A stretch of 50,635 bases of DNA from UBA8437 sp963578885 (GTDB lineage: Bacteria; Planctomycetota; Planctomycetia; Planctomycetales; Planctomycetaceae), in assembly GCA_963578885.1 (NCBI GenBank), contig CAUZEQ010000001.1, forward strand, positions 1 to 50,635, given 5' to 3'. Every line of letters begins with the position of its first letter. Within the stretch, counting starts at the first letter, position 1. Below are positions 38,666 to 47,681 of the stretch, one piece after another. The translations under genes were made by a program, and so were the position numbers. Below the pieces are notes generated by a model. It was not told where the DNA came from and ran no database searches. It worked only from the letters and a program-made list of their open reading frames with translations.

Positions 38666-40752
38666 ACCGCACCGTCGGGCTGCTCGCCCTGATCATCTCG
38701 CTGGCCCCCGCCTCCGGACCGGCTCTCGCCCAACCTTTAACAAAAACAATAACCCTCACCGTCACCGTCGAAACCAGCACCGCCGCGCGTCGCAAGGTCC
38801 GACTCGCCCAGGAATACCTCCGGCGCAGCGACTGGGCCGACGCCGTTTCTCTGCTACGCAGAACCCTCGACGATCACTCCGATCACCTCGTCGAAGTCGA
38901 ACCCGGCCGCTACCTCCGCACCTCCTCACTCGTCAACCGCCTGCTGGTTGACATGCCGCCGGCCGGCCTGGCCATCTACCGCAGCCAGGTCGATCCGCAG
39001 GCCCGACGCTGGTTCGAAGCCGGGACCGCCGAAAACGACCCCGCCGCCGTATCGCGGATCCTCGACGAAGCCTACGCCAGCCGCTTTGCCGATGATGCAC
39101 TCTGGTGGCTCGGCGAACAGGCCTGGCAGGCCAACCGACCTCGAACCGCCGCACGCTACTGGCGACAACTGGTTCCCCGGTCGAAAACTCCCAGGAACCC
39201 GAACCGCAACCGCCGGCTCGGGTTTCCCGACAGCCGGCACCCCGAGCCGCTGGTTCGAGCCCGACTGGTGCTGTGCCACTGCCTCTGTGGTCAACTCGAA
39301 AGAGCTCGGCTCGAATGGACCGAACTGAAAAGACGCCACCCCGACGCTCGGGGCACGCTGGCCGGCAAGAGAGGCATCCTGGTCAACCTGCTGGCCGATT
39401 GGCTCGCTCGGCCCGAACTCTGGCCCAGGCCCTCTGCTGCCTCGACCCACGCCACCTTCGGCGGCACGACACAACGCAATGGCTCGGAAACGACCCCGAT
39501 AGATCCCGGTGCACCACTCTGGCAAACCCGCATCGACAACTCGCTGTGCGCCACAGTGTCGCAGCACACCGACCGACATCCCGTGGTCCTCGACAATCTC
39601 CTCTTCGTTGCCGACTCGTTCGGAATCCACGCCTTTAACCTCGAAACCGGACTCCCCGCCTGGTCAACAGACACCGCGCCGCTGCCGCTGTATCCTTCCG
39701 AACCCCCCGCCACGCCAGTCCGAGCCGCCCAGCCACTCTCAGGACGTGTCGCCACCAGCCTCAGCATCTCCGGCGGACGACTCTACGCCCGGATCGGATC
39801 TCCCGTCACCGCCGCGGCCGCTCGAGAACCACGCCCGCTCTTTCACGAACTCGTCGCACTCGACGTGGCCAACGGCGAGGGACGCCTGGTGCTGAAAGTC
39901 GAGCCCGACGTGATCTCCCTCGACGATGCACGAGGCGGCTGGTCATTCGATGGCCCACCACTGGTCATCGGCAGTCGGCTGTTCGTCACCACCCGGCGAG
40001 GACACCCGCAGGCGGAGGTCGGAATCGCCTGCCTGGATGCTGATTCGGGAACACAACTCTGGCACCAGAGACTGGCTGCGGTCGTGACCAACGCGGAACA
40101 GTCTCACAACGTCGTCACCCACAACCTGCTGGCCGCCAGCGATGGCCGGTTGATCTACTGTGGCGATACCGGAGTCGTCGCACGACTCGATTCGGCCACC
40201 GGATCCGTCGCCTGGATCTCAATACTCGAACCCCCCACCGGACCTGGCCTCTGCTGCAGCCTCCCCGATGACGACTCGGGGCTCGTCCTAGTACGTAACG
40301 GGACACAGGGGCTCACCGCGCTGGACATCGAAGACGGACACACCGCCTGGTCCCGACGGCTGCCGGGGGGTATCCAATACCTGCTCGCCGTGCGAGACGG
40401 CCGAGCCATCGTCTCGGGTCGCTCGATCTTCGCTCTCGATGTCCACTCCGGACGCATCGCCTGGCAGAGACTGGCTCGACAACAGCACCGGTTTGGCCGC
40501 GGCCGCGGACTCGTCGCCCAGGGTGTCGTTTACTGGCCCACCCGGGAACTGCTGCACCTGCTCGAACTCGACTCCGGACAACCGCTCAGACAACCCGTCC
40601 GGCTCGATGTTCGAGCCTGCCAGGGCGGTAACCTGCTGCTCTCGCAACACAAACTCGTCATCTGTGGTGACGGGCAAATCACCGTGCTGGGACCCTTCGC
40701 AGGACTGTTGCCCAAACCACGGTTTGACAATTCGACCAGTCCTGCTCGATGA
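38662..40752 (+). CDS. Exported PQQ-type propeller protein with N-terminal TPR-like region
   Basis: A 696-residue protein. The signal peptide (L-L-A-L-I-I-S-L-A-P-A-S-G-P-A-L-A) is cut after A-L-A. Residues about 40-250 are helical, TPR-like. The C-terminal 400 residues form a propeller with blades such as D-S-A-T-G-S-V-A-W, D-I-E-D-G-H-T-A-W and D-V-H-S-G-R-I-A-W. No cofactor-binding residue set can be confirmed. It overlaps the tiny membrane-protein gene (ATGA) and precedes the MoxR gene by 48 bp, so all may form one operon. It is likely periplasmic. It could be a BamB-like scaffold or a dehydrogenase-like electron donor to the cupredoxin. Confidence 0.87.
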   Translation: MNRTVGLLALIISLAPASGPALAQPLTKTITLTVTVETSTAARRKVRLAQEYLRRSDWADAVSLLRRTLDDHSDHLVEVEPGRYLRTSSLVNRLLVDMPPAGLAIYRSQVDPQARRWFEAGTAENDPAAVSRILDEAYASRFADDALWWLGEQAWQANRPRTAARYWRQLVPRSKTPRNPNRNRRLGFPDSRHPEPLVRARLVLCHCLCGQLERARLEWTELKRRHPDARGTLAGKRGILVNLLADWLARPELWPRPSAASTHATFGGTTQRNGSETTPIDPGAPLWQTRIDNSLCATVSQHTDRHPVVLDNLLFVADSFGIHAFNLETGLPAWSTDTAPLPLYPSEPPATPVRAAQPLSGRVATSLSISGGRLYARIGSPVTAAAAREPRPLFHELVALDVANGEGRLVLKVEPDVISLDDARGGWSFDGPPLVIGSRLFVTTRRGHPQAEVGIACLDADSGTQLWHQRLAAVVTNAEQSHNVVTHNLLAASDGRLIYCGDTGVVARLDSATGSVAWISILEPPTGPGLCCSLPDDDSGLVLVRNGTQGLTALDIEDGHTAWSRRLPGGIQYLLAVRDGRAIVSGRSIFALDVHSGRIAWQRLARQQHRFGRGRGLVAQGVVYWPTRELLHLLELDSGQPLRQPVRLDVRACQGGNLLLSQHKLVICGDGQITVLGPFAGLLPKPRFDNSTSPAR

Positions 40753-40800
40753 TACAACTCGACTCTCCGTCTCTCACACTCCTCTCACGAGCCTCCCAAC

Positions 40801-41913
40801 GTGTCCTCAGACACACCCACACCGCAGCCGACACCGCAGCCGACACCGCAACCGAAACAGCACATCGAGCCGGACCAGGCGGCGGTCAAGCGGCTGAACG
40901 AAGCGGCTGAGCGGATCCATGGTGAGTTGGGGCAGGTGATCGTCGGCCAGGCTGCGGTGATCGAGGAACTGCTGGTGGCGATGCTGGCTGGAGGCCACGC
41001 GTTGCTGGTGGGTGTGCCTGGTTTGGCCAAGACGCTGATGGTCCGCACCCTCGCCGACACGCTGGGACTCTCCTTCTCACGCATCCAGTTCACTCCCGAC
41101 CTGATGCCGGCAGACATCACCGGCACCGAGGTGATCCAGGAGGATCGCAGCAGCGGGACGCGGGACTTCAAGTTCCTGGCCGGCCCGGTCTTCGCCAACG
41201 TGGTGCTGGCCGATGAGATCAACCGCACGCCTCCCAAGACCCAGGCCGCGCTGCTCGAGGCGATGGAAGAGCACCAGGTCACGGCCGGAGGACGTCGGCA
41301 CCAGTTACCCGAACCCTTCTTCGTCCTGGCCACTCAGAACCCGATCGAACAGGAGGGCACCTATCCGCTCCCCGAAGCCCAGCTCGATCGATTCATGTTC
41401 CAGGTCCTGGTCGACTACCCGGCGGCGGACGAGGAGTTCGAGATCATCCGCAGGACCACGGCCGACGAGTCGCCGGTCGCTCAGACGGTGATCGAACACG
41501 ACGATGTCGTGGCCCTGCAGCAGTTGGTCCGGAGAATTCCGGTCGCCGATCACGTCATCCGCTACGCCATCGATCTCTGCCGCCTCTCGCGACCCACCCG
41601 ATCCTCCGACACCGAACCCGACGGGTTCATCGATCGGTACGTGCAATGGGGTGCCGGGCCGCGAGCCGGGCAATCGCTGGTGCTCGGTGGTAAGGCTCGA
41701 GCCGTCCTCGCGGGACGCACGTTTGTCGGCATCGACGACATCCGGGCCGTCGCCTACCCGGTGCTACGGCACCGGATCATCACCAGTTTCCATGCCGAGG
41801 CCGACCGGATTGTCCCCAACGATGTCGTCGACTGGCTGCTCAAAGAGACTCCCGCCGTCGAGTCGATCGACAACCAGGCCGTGGCACGAATCTTCCGGGG
41901 ATCCGATCAGTGA
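40801..41913 (+). CDS. MoxR-family AAA+ ATPase
   Basis: A 370-residue protein from a GTG start. The first 20 residues hold three P-T-P-Q units from a 12-bp tandem repeat (near 40818-40853). The AAA+ core has Walker A G-V-P-G-L-A-K-T (71-78), Walker B V-V-L-A-D-E (134-139), sensor 1 L-A-T-Q-N-P-I-E and E-A-Q-L-D-R-F. MoxR ATPases are chaperone-like and act with vWA-domain proteins to mature or insert metals into enzymes. The next two genes encode exactly such partners (DUF58 and BatA), joined by overlapping codons. The client may be the propeller or cupredoxin encoded upstream (inference). Confidence 0.94.
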   Translation: MSSDTPTPQPTPQPTPQPKQHIEPDQAAVKRLNEAAERIHGELGQVIVGQAAVIEELLVAMLAGGHALLVGVPGLAKTLMVRTLADTLGLSFSRIQFTPDLMPADITGTEVIQEDRSSGTRDFKFLAGPVFANVVLADEINRTPPKTQAALLEAMEEHQVTAGGRRHQLPEPFFVLATQNPIEQEGTYPLPEAQLDRFMFQVLVDYPAADEEFEIIRRTTADESPVAQTVIEHDDVVALQQLVRRIPVADHVIRYAIDLCRLSRPTRSSDTEPDGFIDRYVQWGAGPRAGQSLVLGGKARAVLAGRTFVGIDDIRAVAYPVLRHRIITSFHAEADRIVPNDVVDWLLKETPAVESIDNQAVARIFRGSDQ

Positions 41914-42866
41914 CCGCTGACGGCCAGGTGTCCACCGACCCGGTGCCCTCAGAGACCACTCCCAACCTGGTCGACTCGACACTCCAGTCCCGCCTCCACG
42001 GACTCACGCTCGAGACCCGCCGTCGGCTCGAGGGTACGGTGACCGGGCGTCACCGGAGTCGGCTGAGAGGGTTTTCGGCCGAGTTTGCCGAGCACCGCGA
42101 GTATGTCGCCGGAGACGACCTGCGGTACGTCGACTGGAAAGTCTACGGCCGCAGCGACCGGTATCACCTGAAGCAATTCGAGGACGAGACCAACTTCTCG
42201 TGCTGGCTGGTTCTGGACACCAGCGAGTCGATGTCGTACCGCTCGGGGGACGCCCCACTCTCGAAACTCGACCACGCCCGCCGGGCCGCAGCAGCCCTGG
42301 CCTGGCTGGTCCTGCGACAGTCCGATGCCGTCGGACTGGTCACCGTCGCCGGCAAGCTCGGACAACTCCTCCCACCCTCCACCCAACCCTCGCACCTCGG
42401 GCAACTCAACCAGGCCCTGCTTGCGAGCTCCGCCGAGGGTCCGACCGGGCTGGGCTCGGCCTTCAGCGACCTCGCCTCCCGACTGACTCGACCCGCCATC
42501 GTCATCTGCTTCAGCGACCTCTTCGATGACCTCGATCAGACCTTCGCGGGGCTCGAACAACTCGCCTGGCGAGGCCATGATGTGGTGGTGCTGCAGGTGA
42601 TCGACCCGGCCGAGCAGGACTTTCCCTTCGAAGACCCGACCCGGTTCGTGGGGATGGAAGGTGAAGCCGACCAGGTGGTCGAACCCCGGGCACTGGCCGA
42701 TGCCTACCGAGCCGAATTCCGCCGGTTCCTCGAAGACGTCTCGACACGCTGCCGCTCGATGCAGATGGACTACCGCCTGCTGCGAAGCGACGTACCGCTG
42801 GGTGACGTGCTCCCCCGCTTCCTGCAAGCCCGCCGGCGTCGCCGGGGACCAGGGGCCAGGCCATGA
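41910..42866 (+). CDS. DUF58 protein (vWA-like), MoxR partner
   Basis: A 318-residue protein starting with a GTG that overlaps the MoxR stop (GTGA). The DUF58 signature R-E-Y-V-A-G-D-D-L-R-Y-V-D-W-K-V-Y is present at about 64-80. The vWA-like part has D-T-S-E-S-M (metal-site D-x-S-x-S pattern). No membrane helix is predicted, unlike many DUF58 proteins. It probably binds the MoxR ring in the cytoplasm. Its stop overlaps the BatA start (ATGA). Confidence 0.93.
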   Translation: MTADGQVSTDPVPSETTPNLVDSTLQSRLHGLTLETRRRLEGTVTGRHRSRLRGFSAEFAEHREYVAGDDLRYVDWKVYGRSDRYHLKQFEDETNFSCWLVLDTSESMSYRSGDAPLSKLDHARRAAAALAWLVLRQSDAVGLVTVAGKLGQLLPPSTQPSHLGQLNQALLASSAEGPTGLGSAFSDLASRLTRPAIVICFSDLFDDLDQTFAGLEQLAWRGHDVVVLQVIDPAEQDFPFEDPTRFVGMEGEADQVVEPRALADAYRAEFRRFLEDVSTRCRSMQMDYRLLRSDVPLGDVLPRFLQARRRRRGPGARP

Positions 42867-42889
42867 TTTCCATGATTTCCATGATTTCC
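42863..42889. repeat. Three copies of ATGATTTCC at a gene start
   Basis: A 9-bp in-frame tandem repeat that gives three consecutive possible ATG starts (42863, 42872, 42881) for the BatA-like gene. Copy-number change would not shift the frame. Confidence 0.9.
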
Positions 42890-45358
42890 ACCTCGCTGCT
42901 CGCACTGACCTTCGGCAGCCCCTGGCTGCTGCTGGGAGCCGCACTGGCGGCGATTCCGGCGATCCTGCACCTGCTGTTTCGACGCGAGCATCGTGCCGAA
43001 CCGTTCGCCGCCAACCGCTTCCTGGCCGAAGCAACACGCAAACACTCCCGACGACTCCGCTTCCAGCACTGGGTCCTGCTGGCGATGCGGATGGCAATCC
43101 TGCTGCTGATCGCCATCGCGCTGGCGCGACCCATTCTCGAAGACAGTCTCGCCGAGCCTCCCACCGGACGCGCCCCACTCCACCACCTCTTCGTCCTCGA
43201 CGCCACGCTCAGCATGAGGCACCGCGACCGGGGACAGCAGAGGTTTGATCGGGGACGAGCGATTCTCCAGAAGACCGTCGAAGCAGCCCACGACGGCGAC
43301 ACCTTCCGCCTGCTGGTCATTCGAGCCGCAGGGGCACAGGTCGTGATCGCCCAGGCCGCCGGTCGACGGGGTGATGTGCTCGAGGAACTTGCTCGGCTGG
43401 AACCGACCTGGGAATCGGGACGTGTAATCGAAACGCTCGAGACTCTCGAAACCACGCTGGCACTGCTCAACACGCCAATCCCCTCGGGCCGACTCCGAGT
43501 CTCACTCGTTACCGACCTCCAACGCTCCGCCTGGCAACCCGCCGATCAGGACCGCCGAAACCGGATCCGGGATCTGCTCCGCTCGATCAGCCAGCAATCC
43601 GAACTGGTCGTCTACGACGTCTCAGGACCGCCCGCCTCCAACACCGCCGTCGTCGAACTGAAGTCCGAGACGGCCGTGGCGATCGTCGGTGAAGCGGTGA
43701 CACTGCGAGCCACCGTCTCGCACTTCGGGCCTCCCGAACCGCCCTCAGCAGCGGTCAAAACACAGGTCGAATGGCACATCGATGGCCGGATGGTTGCTCG
43801 CAGAGGTCTCAAGCTCAAGCCCCGGAGTACCACCACCGTCGAATGGACTCACCACTTCGCCGCAGCCGGCGAACACCATGCCGAAGTCAGGCTCAGCGGC
43901 GATGGACTCCCCGACGACAATCACCGGCACATCGCCCTGCCGGTTCGTGACCGGCTGAGAGTGCTGCTGGCGGGAGGCCGCTTTGGAGCGGGTCCGGACA
44001 AGGTCGCCACGTTCTATGTCGAAGCCGCTCTCGATCCGAGACTCGGCACAGCGGATGGCTCCACCGAAGCGATCGAATCACCTCGAGTCGCAACCACCGT
44101 GATCTCCGAAAGCCGCCTCGTGGGCCAGGACCTCGATCGACACGACTGCATCGTCCTCTGCGATGTCCCGCGACTCGACCGGCTCGAAGTTTCCAGGCTG
44201 GCCCGGTTTGTCTCCTCAGGCGGAGGCCTGGTGATCGGGCTGGGCGATTCGGTCCACACCGAATCCTGGAACCGGTTGCTGGGCCCGGAGGGTGCCGACC
44301 TGCTGCCGGGGCGGATCAACGAACTCGTCTCCGCTGATGACCCCAACCAGCAGGCCGTCGTCTTTGATCCGGGCAACTACGCTCATCCACTGCTCGCTGT
44401 CTTCCGAGGCCTCGACGGGAATGGGCTGGGGACCACGGTCACGCTGAGATATCTCGACACAACCCCGCTGCCCGGCAGCCAGGTCGCCCTGGCGTTTGAT
44501 TCCGGCGACCCCGCCATCCTGGTGAGGCGGTTCGGTCACGGGCACGTGGTGCTGGTCACCACCTCGCTCGATCCCCGCTGGACCACCTGGCCGGTCCTCT
44601 CGAGCAGCTTTCCGCCGATGGTCCATGAACTGGTCCGCTACGCGACCTCGGGACGCTGGTCGGCTCGCAATCACCTCCTCGGTCATCCCATCATCCGCCC
44701 CATCGGACCCTTGGTCACCGCCGGCACCCTGCTGGCTCCCGACGGCAGCAGCCTGGCCATGGAAAACCCCGTCGCCACAAACACCCGGCCACGAGATGAC
44801 TCCGGCGAGATCCCCGAACCGGGCAACACCCCAACCGGCCGACTGATCAGCGACCCTCCGCTCGTGCCGGGCATCTACTGGCTCTCACTGGTGCCTCCGG
44901 CCGAGGCAATCGAGACGTACGGAGTCAACCTGGACTCCTCCGAGAGCGACCTGGCGACGGCCGTCGGCCAGACCGACCGGGCCAGGCTCTCGGGAGTCGA
45001 CGCTCCGATCTACACACGCTGGCACGATGCCGCCGCGGTCTTCGAACAACCGGGTCGGCCACTGGGTCGGCTGCTGCTCAGCATCCTGCTGGGGCTGCTG
45101 GTGGTCGAACTGACCATGGCCTGGAAGTTCCGTGCCGGGGCGGTGGCACTGGGAGTACTGCTGGTGGCCGGGACGCTCGGAGTCGGGGGGGGGGGTGGGG
45201 TGGGTGGGGTGGGTGCGGTGGGTGCGGTGGGTGCGGTGGGTGCGGTGGGTGCGGTGGGTGCGGTGGGCGTGGTGGGCGTGGTGGCTGCGGTGTGGGGCCG
45301 CAGGGTGCTGCGCAATCGCTATGGCCGTCACAGACGGCGTTTGGGGAGTGCCGGCTGA
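42863..45358 (+). CDS. BatA-like membrane protein with vWA domain
   Basis: An 831-residue protein. The first 95 residues are the BatA N-terminal double-membrane domain (about 12-38 and 70-90). A vWA domain follows with D-A-T-L-S at 113-117 as metal site. The middle 400 residues are beta-rich and include a class-I-amidotransferase-like fold seen in such proteins (S-S-G-G-G-L-V-I-G-L-G-D). Two more helices lie near 730-770. The end is odd: an 11-G run and repeated V-G-A units, then a basic tail. I prefer the first ATG because it overlaps the DUF58 stop. It works with MoxR and DUF58 at the membrane. Confidence 0.9.
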   Translation: MISMISMISTSLLALTFGSPWLLLGAALAAIPAILHLLFRREHRAEPFAANRFLAEATRKHSRRLRFQHWVLLAMRMAILLLIAIALARPILEDSLAEPPTGRAPLHHLFVLDATLSMRHRDRGQQRFDRGRAILQKTVEAAHDGDTFRLLVIRAAGAQVVIAQAAGRRGDVLEELARLEPTWESGRVIETLETLETTLALLNTPIPSGRLRVSLVTDLQRSAWQPADQDRRNRIRDLLRSISQQSELVVYDVSGPPASNTAVVELKSETAVAIVGEAVTLRATVSHFGPPEPPSAAVKTQVEWHIDGRMVARRGLKLKPRSTTTVEWTHHFAAAGEHHAEVRLSGDGLPDDNHRHIALPVRDRLRVLLAGGRFGAGPDKVATFYVEAALDPRLGTADGSTEAIESPRVATTVISESRLVGQDLDRHDCIVLCDVPRLDRLEVSRLARFVSSGGGLVIGLGDSVHTESWNRLLGPEGADLLPGRINELVSADDPNQQAVVFDPGNYAHPLLAVFRGLDGNGLGTTVTLRYLDTTPLPGSQVALAFDSGDPAILVRRFGHGHVVLVTTSLDPRWTTWPVLSSSFPPMVHELVRYATSGRWSARNHLLGHPIIRPIGPLVTAGTLLAPDGSSLAMENPVATNTRPRDDSGEIPEPGNTPTGRLISDPPLVPGIYWLSLVPPAEAIETYGVNLDSSESDLATAVGQTDRARLSGVDAPIYTRWHDAAAVFEQPGRPLGRLLLSILLGLLVVELTMAWKFRAGAVALGVLLVAGTLGVGGGGGVGGVGAVGAVGAVGAVGAVGAVGVVGVVAAVWGRRVLRNRYGRHRRRLGSAG
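45185..45262 (+). repeat. 11-G run followed by six GTGGGTGCG repeats, inside the BatA gene
   Basis: Eleven G in a row (45185-45195), then GGTG-rich sequence and six copies of GTGGGTGCG (about 45209-45262), encoding V-G-A repeats. The strand has many GGG runs close together and could form a G-quadruplex. Slippage in the G run would change the reading frame of the last 55 codons. Confidence 0.92.
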
Positions 45359-45394
45359 GGCCGAAATGCTCTCGCCGGTCGCCATCGGACCGCT

Positions 45395-45400
45395 TACACT
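45395..45400 (+). promoter_or_regulatory. Possible -10 hexamer (TACACT) upstream of ilvB
   Basis: TACACT, 108 nt before the acetolactate synthase start, followed 14 nt later by the palindrome at 45415. There is no clear -35. Confidence 0.25.
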
Positions 45401-45414
45401 AGATCCAGCTCTGA

Positions 45415-45430
45415 CGCGCAGGCCTGCGCG
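45415..45430. promoter_or_regulatory. 16-bp perfect palindrome, possible operator
   Basis: CGCGCAGGCCTGCGCG is a perfect palindrome between a possible -10 hexamer and the ilvB start. It could bind a dimeric regulator. GC-rich DNA yields such palindromes by chance, so this is tentative. Confidence 0.3.
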
Positions 45431-45508
45431 ATACGCGCGAACAGAATCCCCGCATCCACTCAGCCAAAATCGGTTGTCGCGGTTCAGACGATAAGCGAGA
45501 TCCCTTTC

Positions 45509-47296
45509 GTGTCGACCACCCAGCCTCGTCAATCGGCCGCGCGGGACGCCGCGGGGATCAGCGGAGCCGACATCCTGGTCGAGTCGCTGATTCACCAGGG
45601 TGTCGACTGCATCTTCGCCTATCCCGGCGGAGCCAGCATGCCGCTGCACCAGGCGTTGATCCGCAACGCCGAGAGGCTGAGGACGATTCTGCCGCGACAC
45701 GAGCAGGGCGGCGGCTTCGCAGCCCAGGGCTACGCCCGCAGCACCGGCCGCGTCGGTGTCTGTATGGCCACCAGTGGACCCGGCGCCACCAACCTCGTCA
45801 CCACCCTCGCCGATGCCAAGATGGACAGTGTGCCGGTGGTGGCGATCACCGGGCAGGTGTCCAGGCAGGTGATCGGCACCGACGCCTTCCAGGAGACTCC
45901 GATCGTCGAGGTCTGCCGTGCGGTCACCAAGCACCACTACCTGGTGACCGAGATCGAGGACGTGGCACGGGTGGTCAAGGAGGCCTTTTACGTGGCCCGC
46001 ACCGGCCGGCCCGGACCGGTCCTGATCGACTTCCCCAAGGACGTGCAGGTACTCACGCTCGACGAACCCCCCGACTTCGATCCTCCAACCGATCTGCCGG
46101 GATACCATCCCGAGGCACGAACGTCTCAGCCAGAACAGATCGGGCAGCTGATCGCCGCCATCCGCCGCTCGCGACGCCCGATCCTGTACGTCGGTGGCGG
46201 AGTCATCAACGGGGAGGCTTCGGAATTGCTGGCGACCTTTGCACACCGTACCGGCATCCCGGTGGCCAATACGCTGATGGGAATCGGTGCCTTCCCCGCT
46301 GACGATCCGCAGTCACTGGGCATGCTCGGCATGCACGGTACCGTCTATTCCAACTACGCCATCAACGAAGCCGACCTGCTGCTGGCCCTGGGTGTCCGTT
46401 TCGACGATCGCGTCACCGGCAAGCTCGAAGAATTCGCTCAACACGGCAAGATCGTTCACGTCGATATCGATCCGTCCGAAATCCACAAGAACAAGGAAGC
46501 TCATATCCCGATCGTCTCCGACGTCGCAGACGTGCTCGAACAACTCAACGAACAGATCACCGATGACGACGTGCCGCAGATCGACGAGTGGCTCGAGACG
46601 GTTGCCGAGTGGAAAGAGGCCAACCCGCTGTTGTGCCCCGACGACCCGCAGCTGATCCACCCGCAAACAGCGATTAGGGAACTGGCCCGCCTGACCGCCG
46701 ACCGCGATACGTTTGTCAGTGTCGGAGTCGGACAGCACCAGATGTGGTCGGCTCAGCACTTCCCCTTCCACCTGCCACGTCGCTGGATGAGCAGTTCGGG
46801 ATTGGGCACGATGGGCTTCGGTTTGCCCGCCGCCATGGGGGCCCAAGCCGCCAACCCCGATGCACTCTGCATCGACATCGATGGCGATGGGTCGTTCCAG
46901 ATGAACATCCAGGAACTGGCCACGCTGCACTGCGAGAAGCTGCCGGTGAAGATCCTGCTGCTCAACAACCAGCACCTCGGCATGGTCATGCAGTGGGAGG
47001 ATCGGTTCTTCGACGGACGACGGGCTCATACATGGCTCGGACCCGTCGACGCACCCGAATACACGGGCTCCGGAGACGGACACCTCGAAGAGACCTACCC
47101 CGACTTCGTCTCGATCGCCCGCGGATACGGAATCGACGGGGCCCAGGTCCGACAACGCAGCCAACTCGCCGACGCACTGGCCACCATGCTCGCCTGTAAG
47201 GGCCCCTACCTGCTCGATGTCATCTGCCCCTACCAGGAACACGTGCTTCCGATGATCCCCAGTGGGCACTCGGTGCGAGACATCATCACCGAGTAG
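45509..47296 (+). CDS. ilvB: Acetolactate synthase large subunit
   Basis: A 595-residue thiamine-diphosphate enzyme that condenses two pyruvates (or pyruvate and 2-oxobutyrate), the first common step of branched-chain amino acid synthesis. Landmarks are Y-P-G-G-A-S-M-P-L-H, the catalytic glutamate in P-R-H-E-Q-G, A-T-S-G-P-G-A-T-N-L, G-T-D-A-F-Q-E-T-P-I and the thiamine-diphosphate motif G-D-G-S-F-Q-M-N near 463. M-Q-W-E-D-R-F near the end is typical of anabolic AHAS. The start is GTG, with only a weak purine-rich site. No ilvN or ilvC gene follows; the regulatory subunit must be elsewhere. Confidence 0.95.
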   Translation: MSTTQPRQSAARDAAGISGADILVESLIHQGVDCIFAYPGGASMPLHQALIRNAERLRTILPRHEQGGGFAAQGYARSTGRVGVCMATSGPGATNLVTTLADAKMDSVPVVAITGQVSRQVIGTDAFQETPIVEVCRAVTKHHYLVTEIEDVARVVKEAFYVARTGRPGPVLIDFPKDVQVLTLDEPPDFDPPTDLPGYHPEARTSQPEQIGQLIAAIRRSRRPILYVGGGVINGEASELLATFAHRTGIPVANTLMGIGAFPADDPQSLGMLGMHGTVYSNYAINEADLLLALGVRFDDRVTGKLEEFAQHGKIVHVDIDPSEIHKNKEAHIPIVSDVADVLEQLNEQITDDDVPQIDEWLETVAEWKEANPLLCPDDPQLIHPQTAIRELARLTADRDTFVSVGVGQHQMWSAQHFPFHLPRRWMSSSGLGTMGFGLPAAMGAQAANPDALCIDIDGDGSFQMNIQELATLHCEKLPVKILLLNNQHLGMVMQWEDRFFDGRRAHTWLGPVDAPEYTGSGDGHLEETYPDFVSIARGYGIDGAQVRQRSQLADALATMLACKGPYLLDVICPYQEHVLPMIPSGHSVRDIITE

Positions 47297-47321
47297 CCTG
47301 TCGAGGCTGAGTGCGGAGGTG

Positions 47322-47327
47322 TAAACT
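47322..47327 (+). promoter_or_regulatory. Possible -10 hexamer (TAAACT) of the three-gene cassette
   Basis: TAAACT, 60 nt before the ATG of the 97-residue protein gene and 26 nt after the ilvB stop. TGTCGA 17 nt upstream is a poor -35. Between it and the ATG is a direct repeat CAGCGAGAT x2. Confidence 0.25.
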
Positions 47328-47387
47328 GGTCCGTCGAAGGGGCTGTTTCAATCGTGTCCGAAGTCCCGGATCAGCGAGATCAGCGAG

Positions 47388-47681
47388 ATGGCGAGTTACA
47401 AGAAGTTTGATCTACGGCTCGAGTCCCTGGTTGTGGAGACCAAGACGGTGTTCGATCCGGAAGTCGAAGCCGAGATCCAGGAATTCGATGGGCACCTCGA
47501 TGCAGACGCCGGCAGCGAAGTCGACACGCACGAAAAACTCTCGGCATTGATCCACTCGCAGCCCCGACTCGCCAGCCAGATCTTCTACGAGCGGGCCCAC
47601 ACCGGGTTCACTCGCGAGATCACCGTGACCCGGGCTGATGTCGAGCGGTTGTTCACCGAGTTGGCCGCGGCCTCAAGCTGA
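47388..47681 (+). CDS. 97-residue orphan protein, first gene of AAA+ cassette
   Basis: A small acidic protein (K-K-F-D-L-R-L-E-S-L-V-V-E-T at the start, F-Y-E-R-A-H-T-G-F-T-R-E-I-T-V near the end) with no signal, membrane segment or metal motif that I can see. It looks like an alpha/beta domain and I do not recognise a family. The gene is supported by its TGA overlapping the ATG of the AAA+ gene (TGATG), implying coupled translation. It could be an adaptor or regulator of that ATPase. Confidence 0.75.
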   Translation: MASYKKFDLRLESLVVETKTVFDPEVEAEIQEFDGHLDADAGSEVDTHEKLSALIHSQPRLASQIFYERAHTGFTREITVTRADVERLFTELAAASS

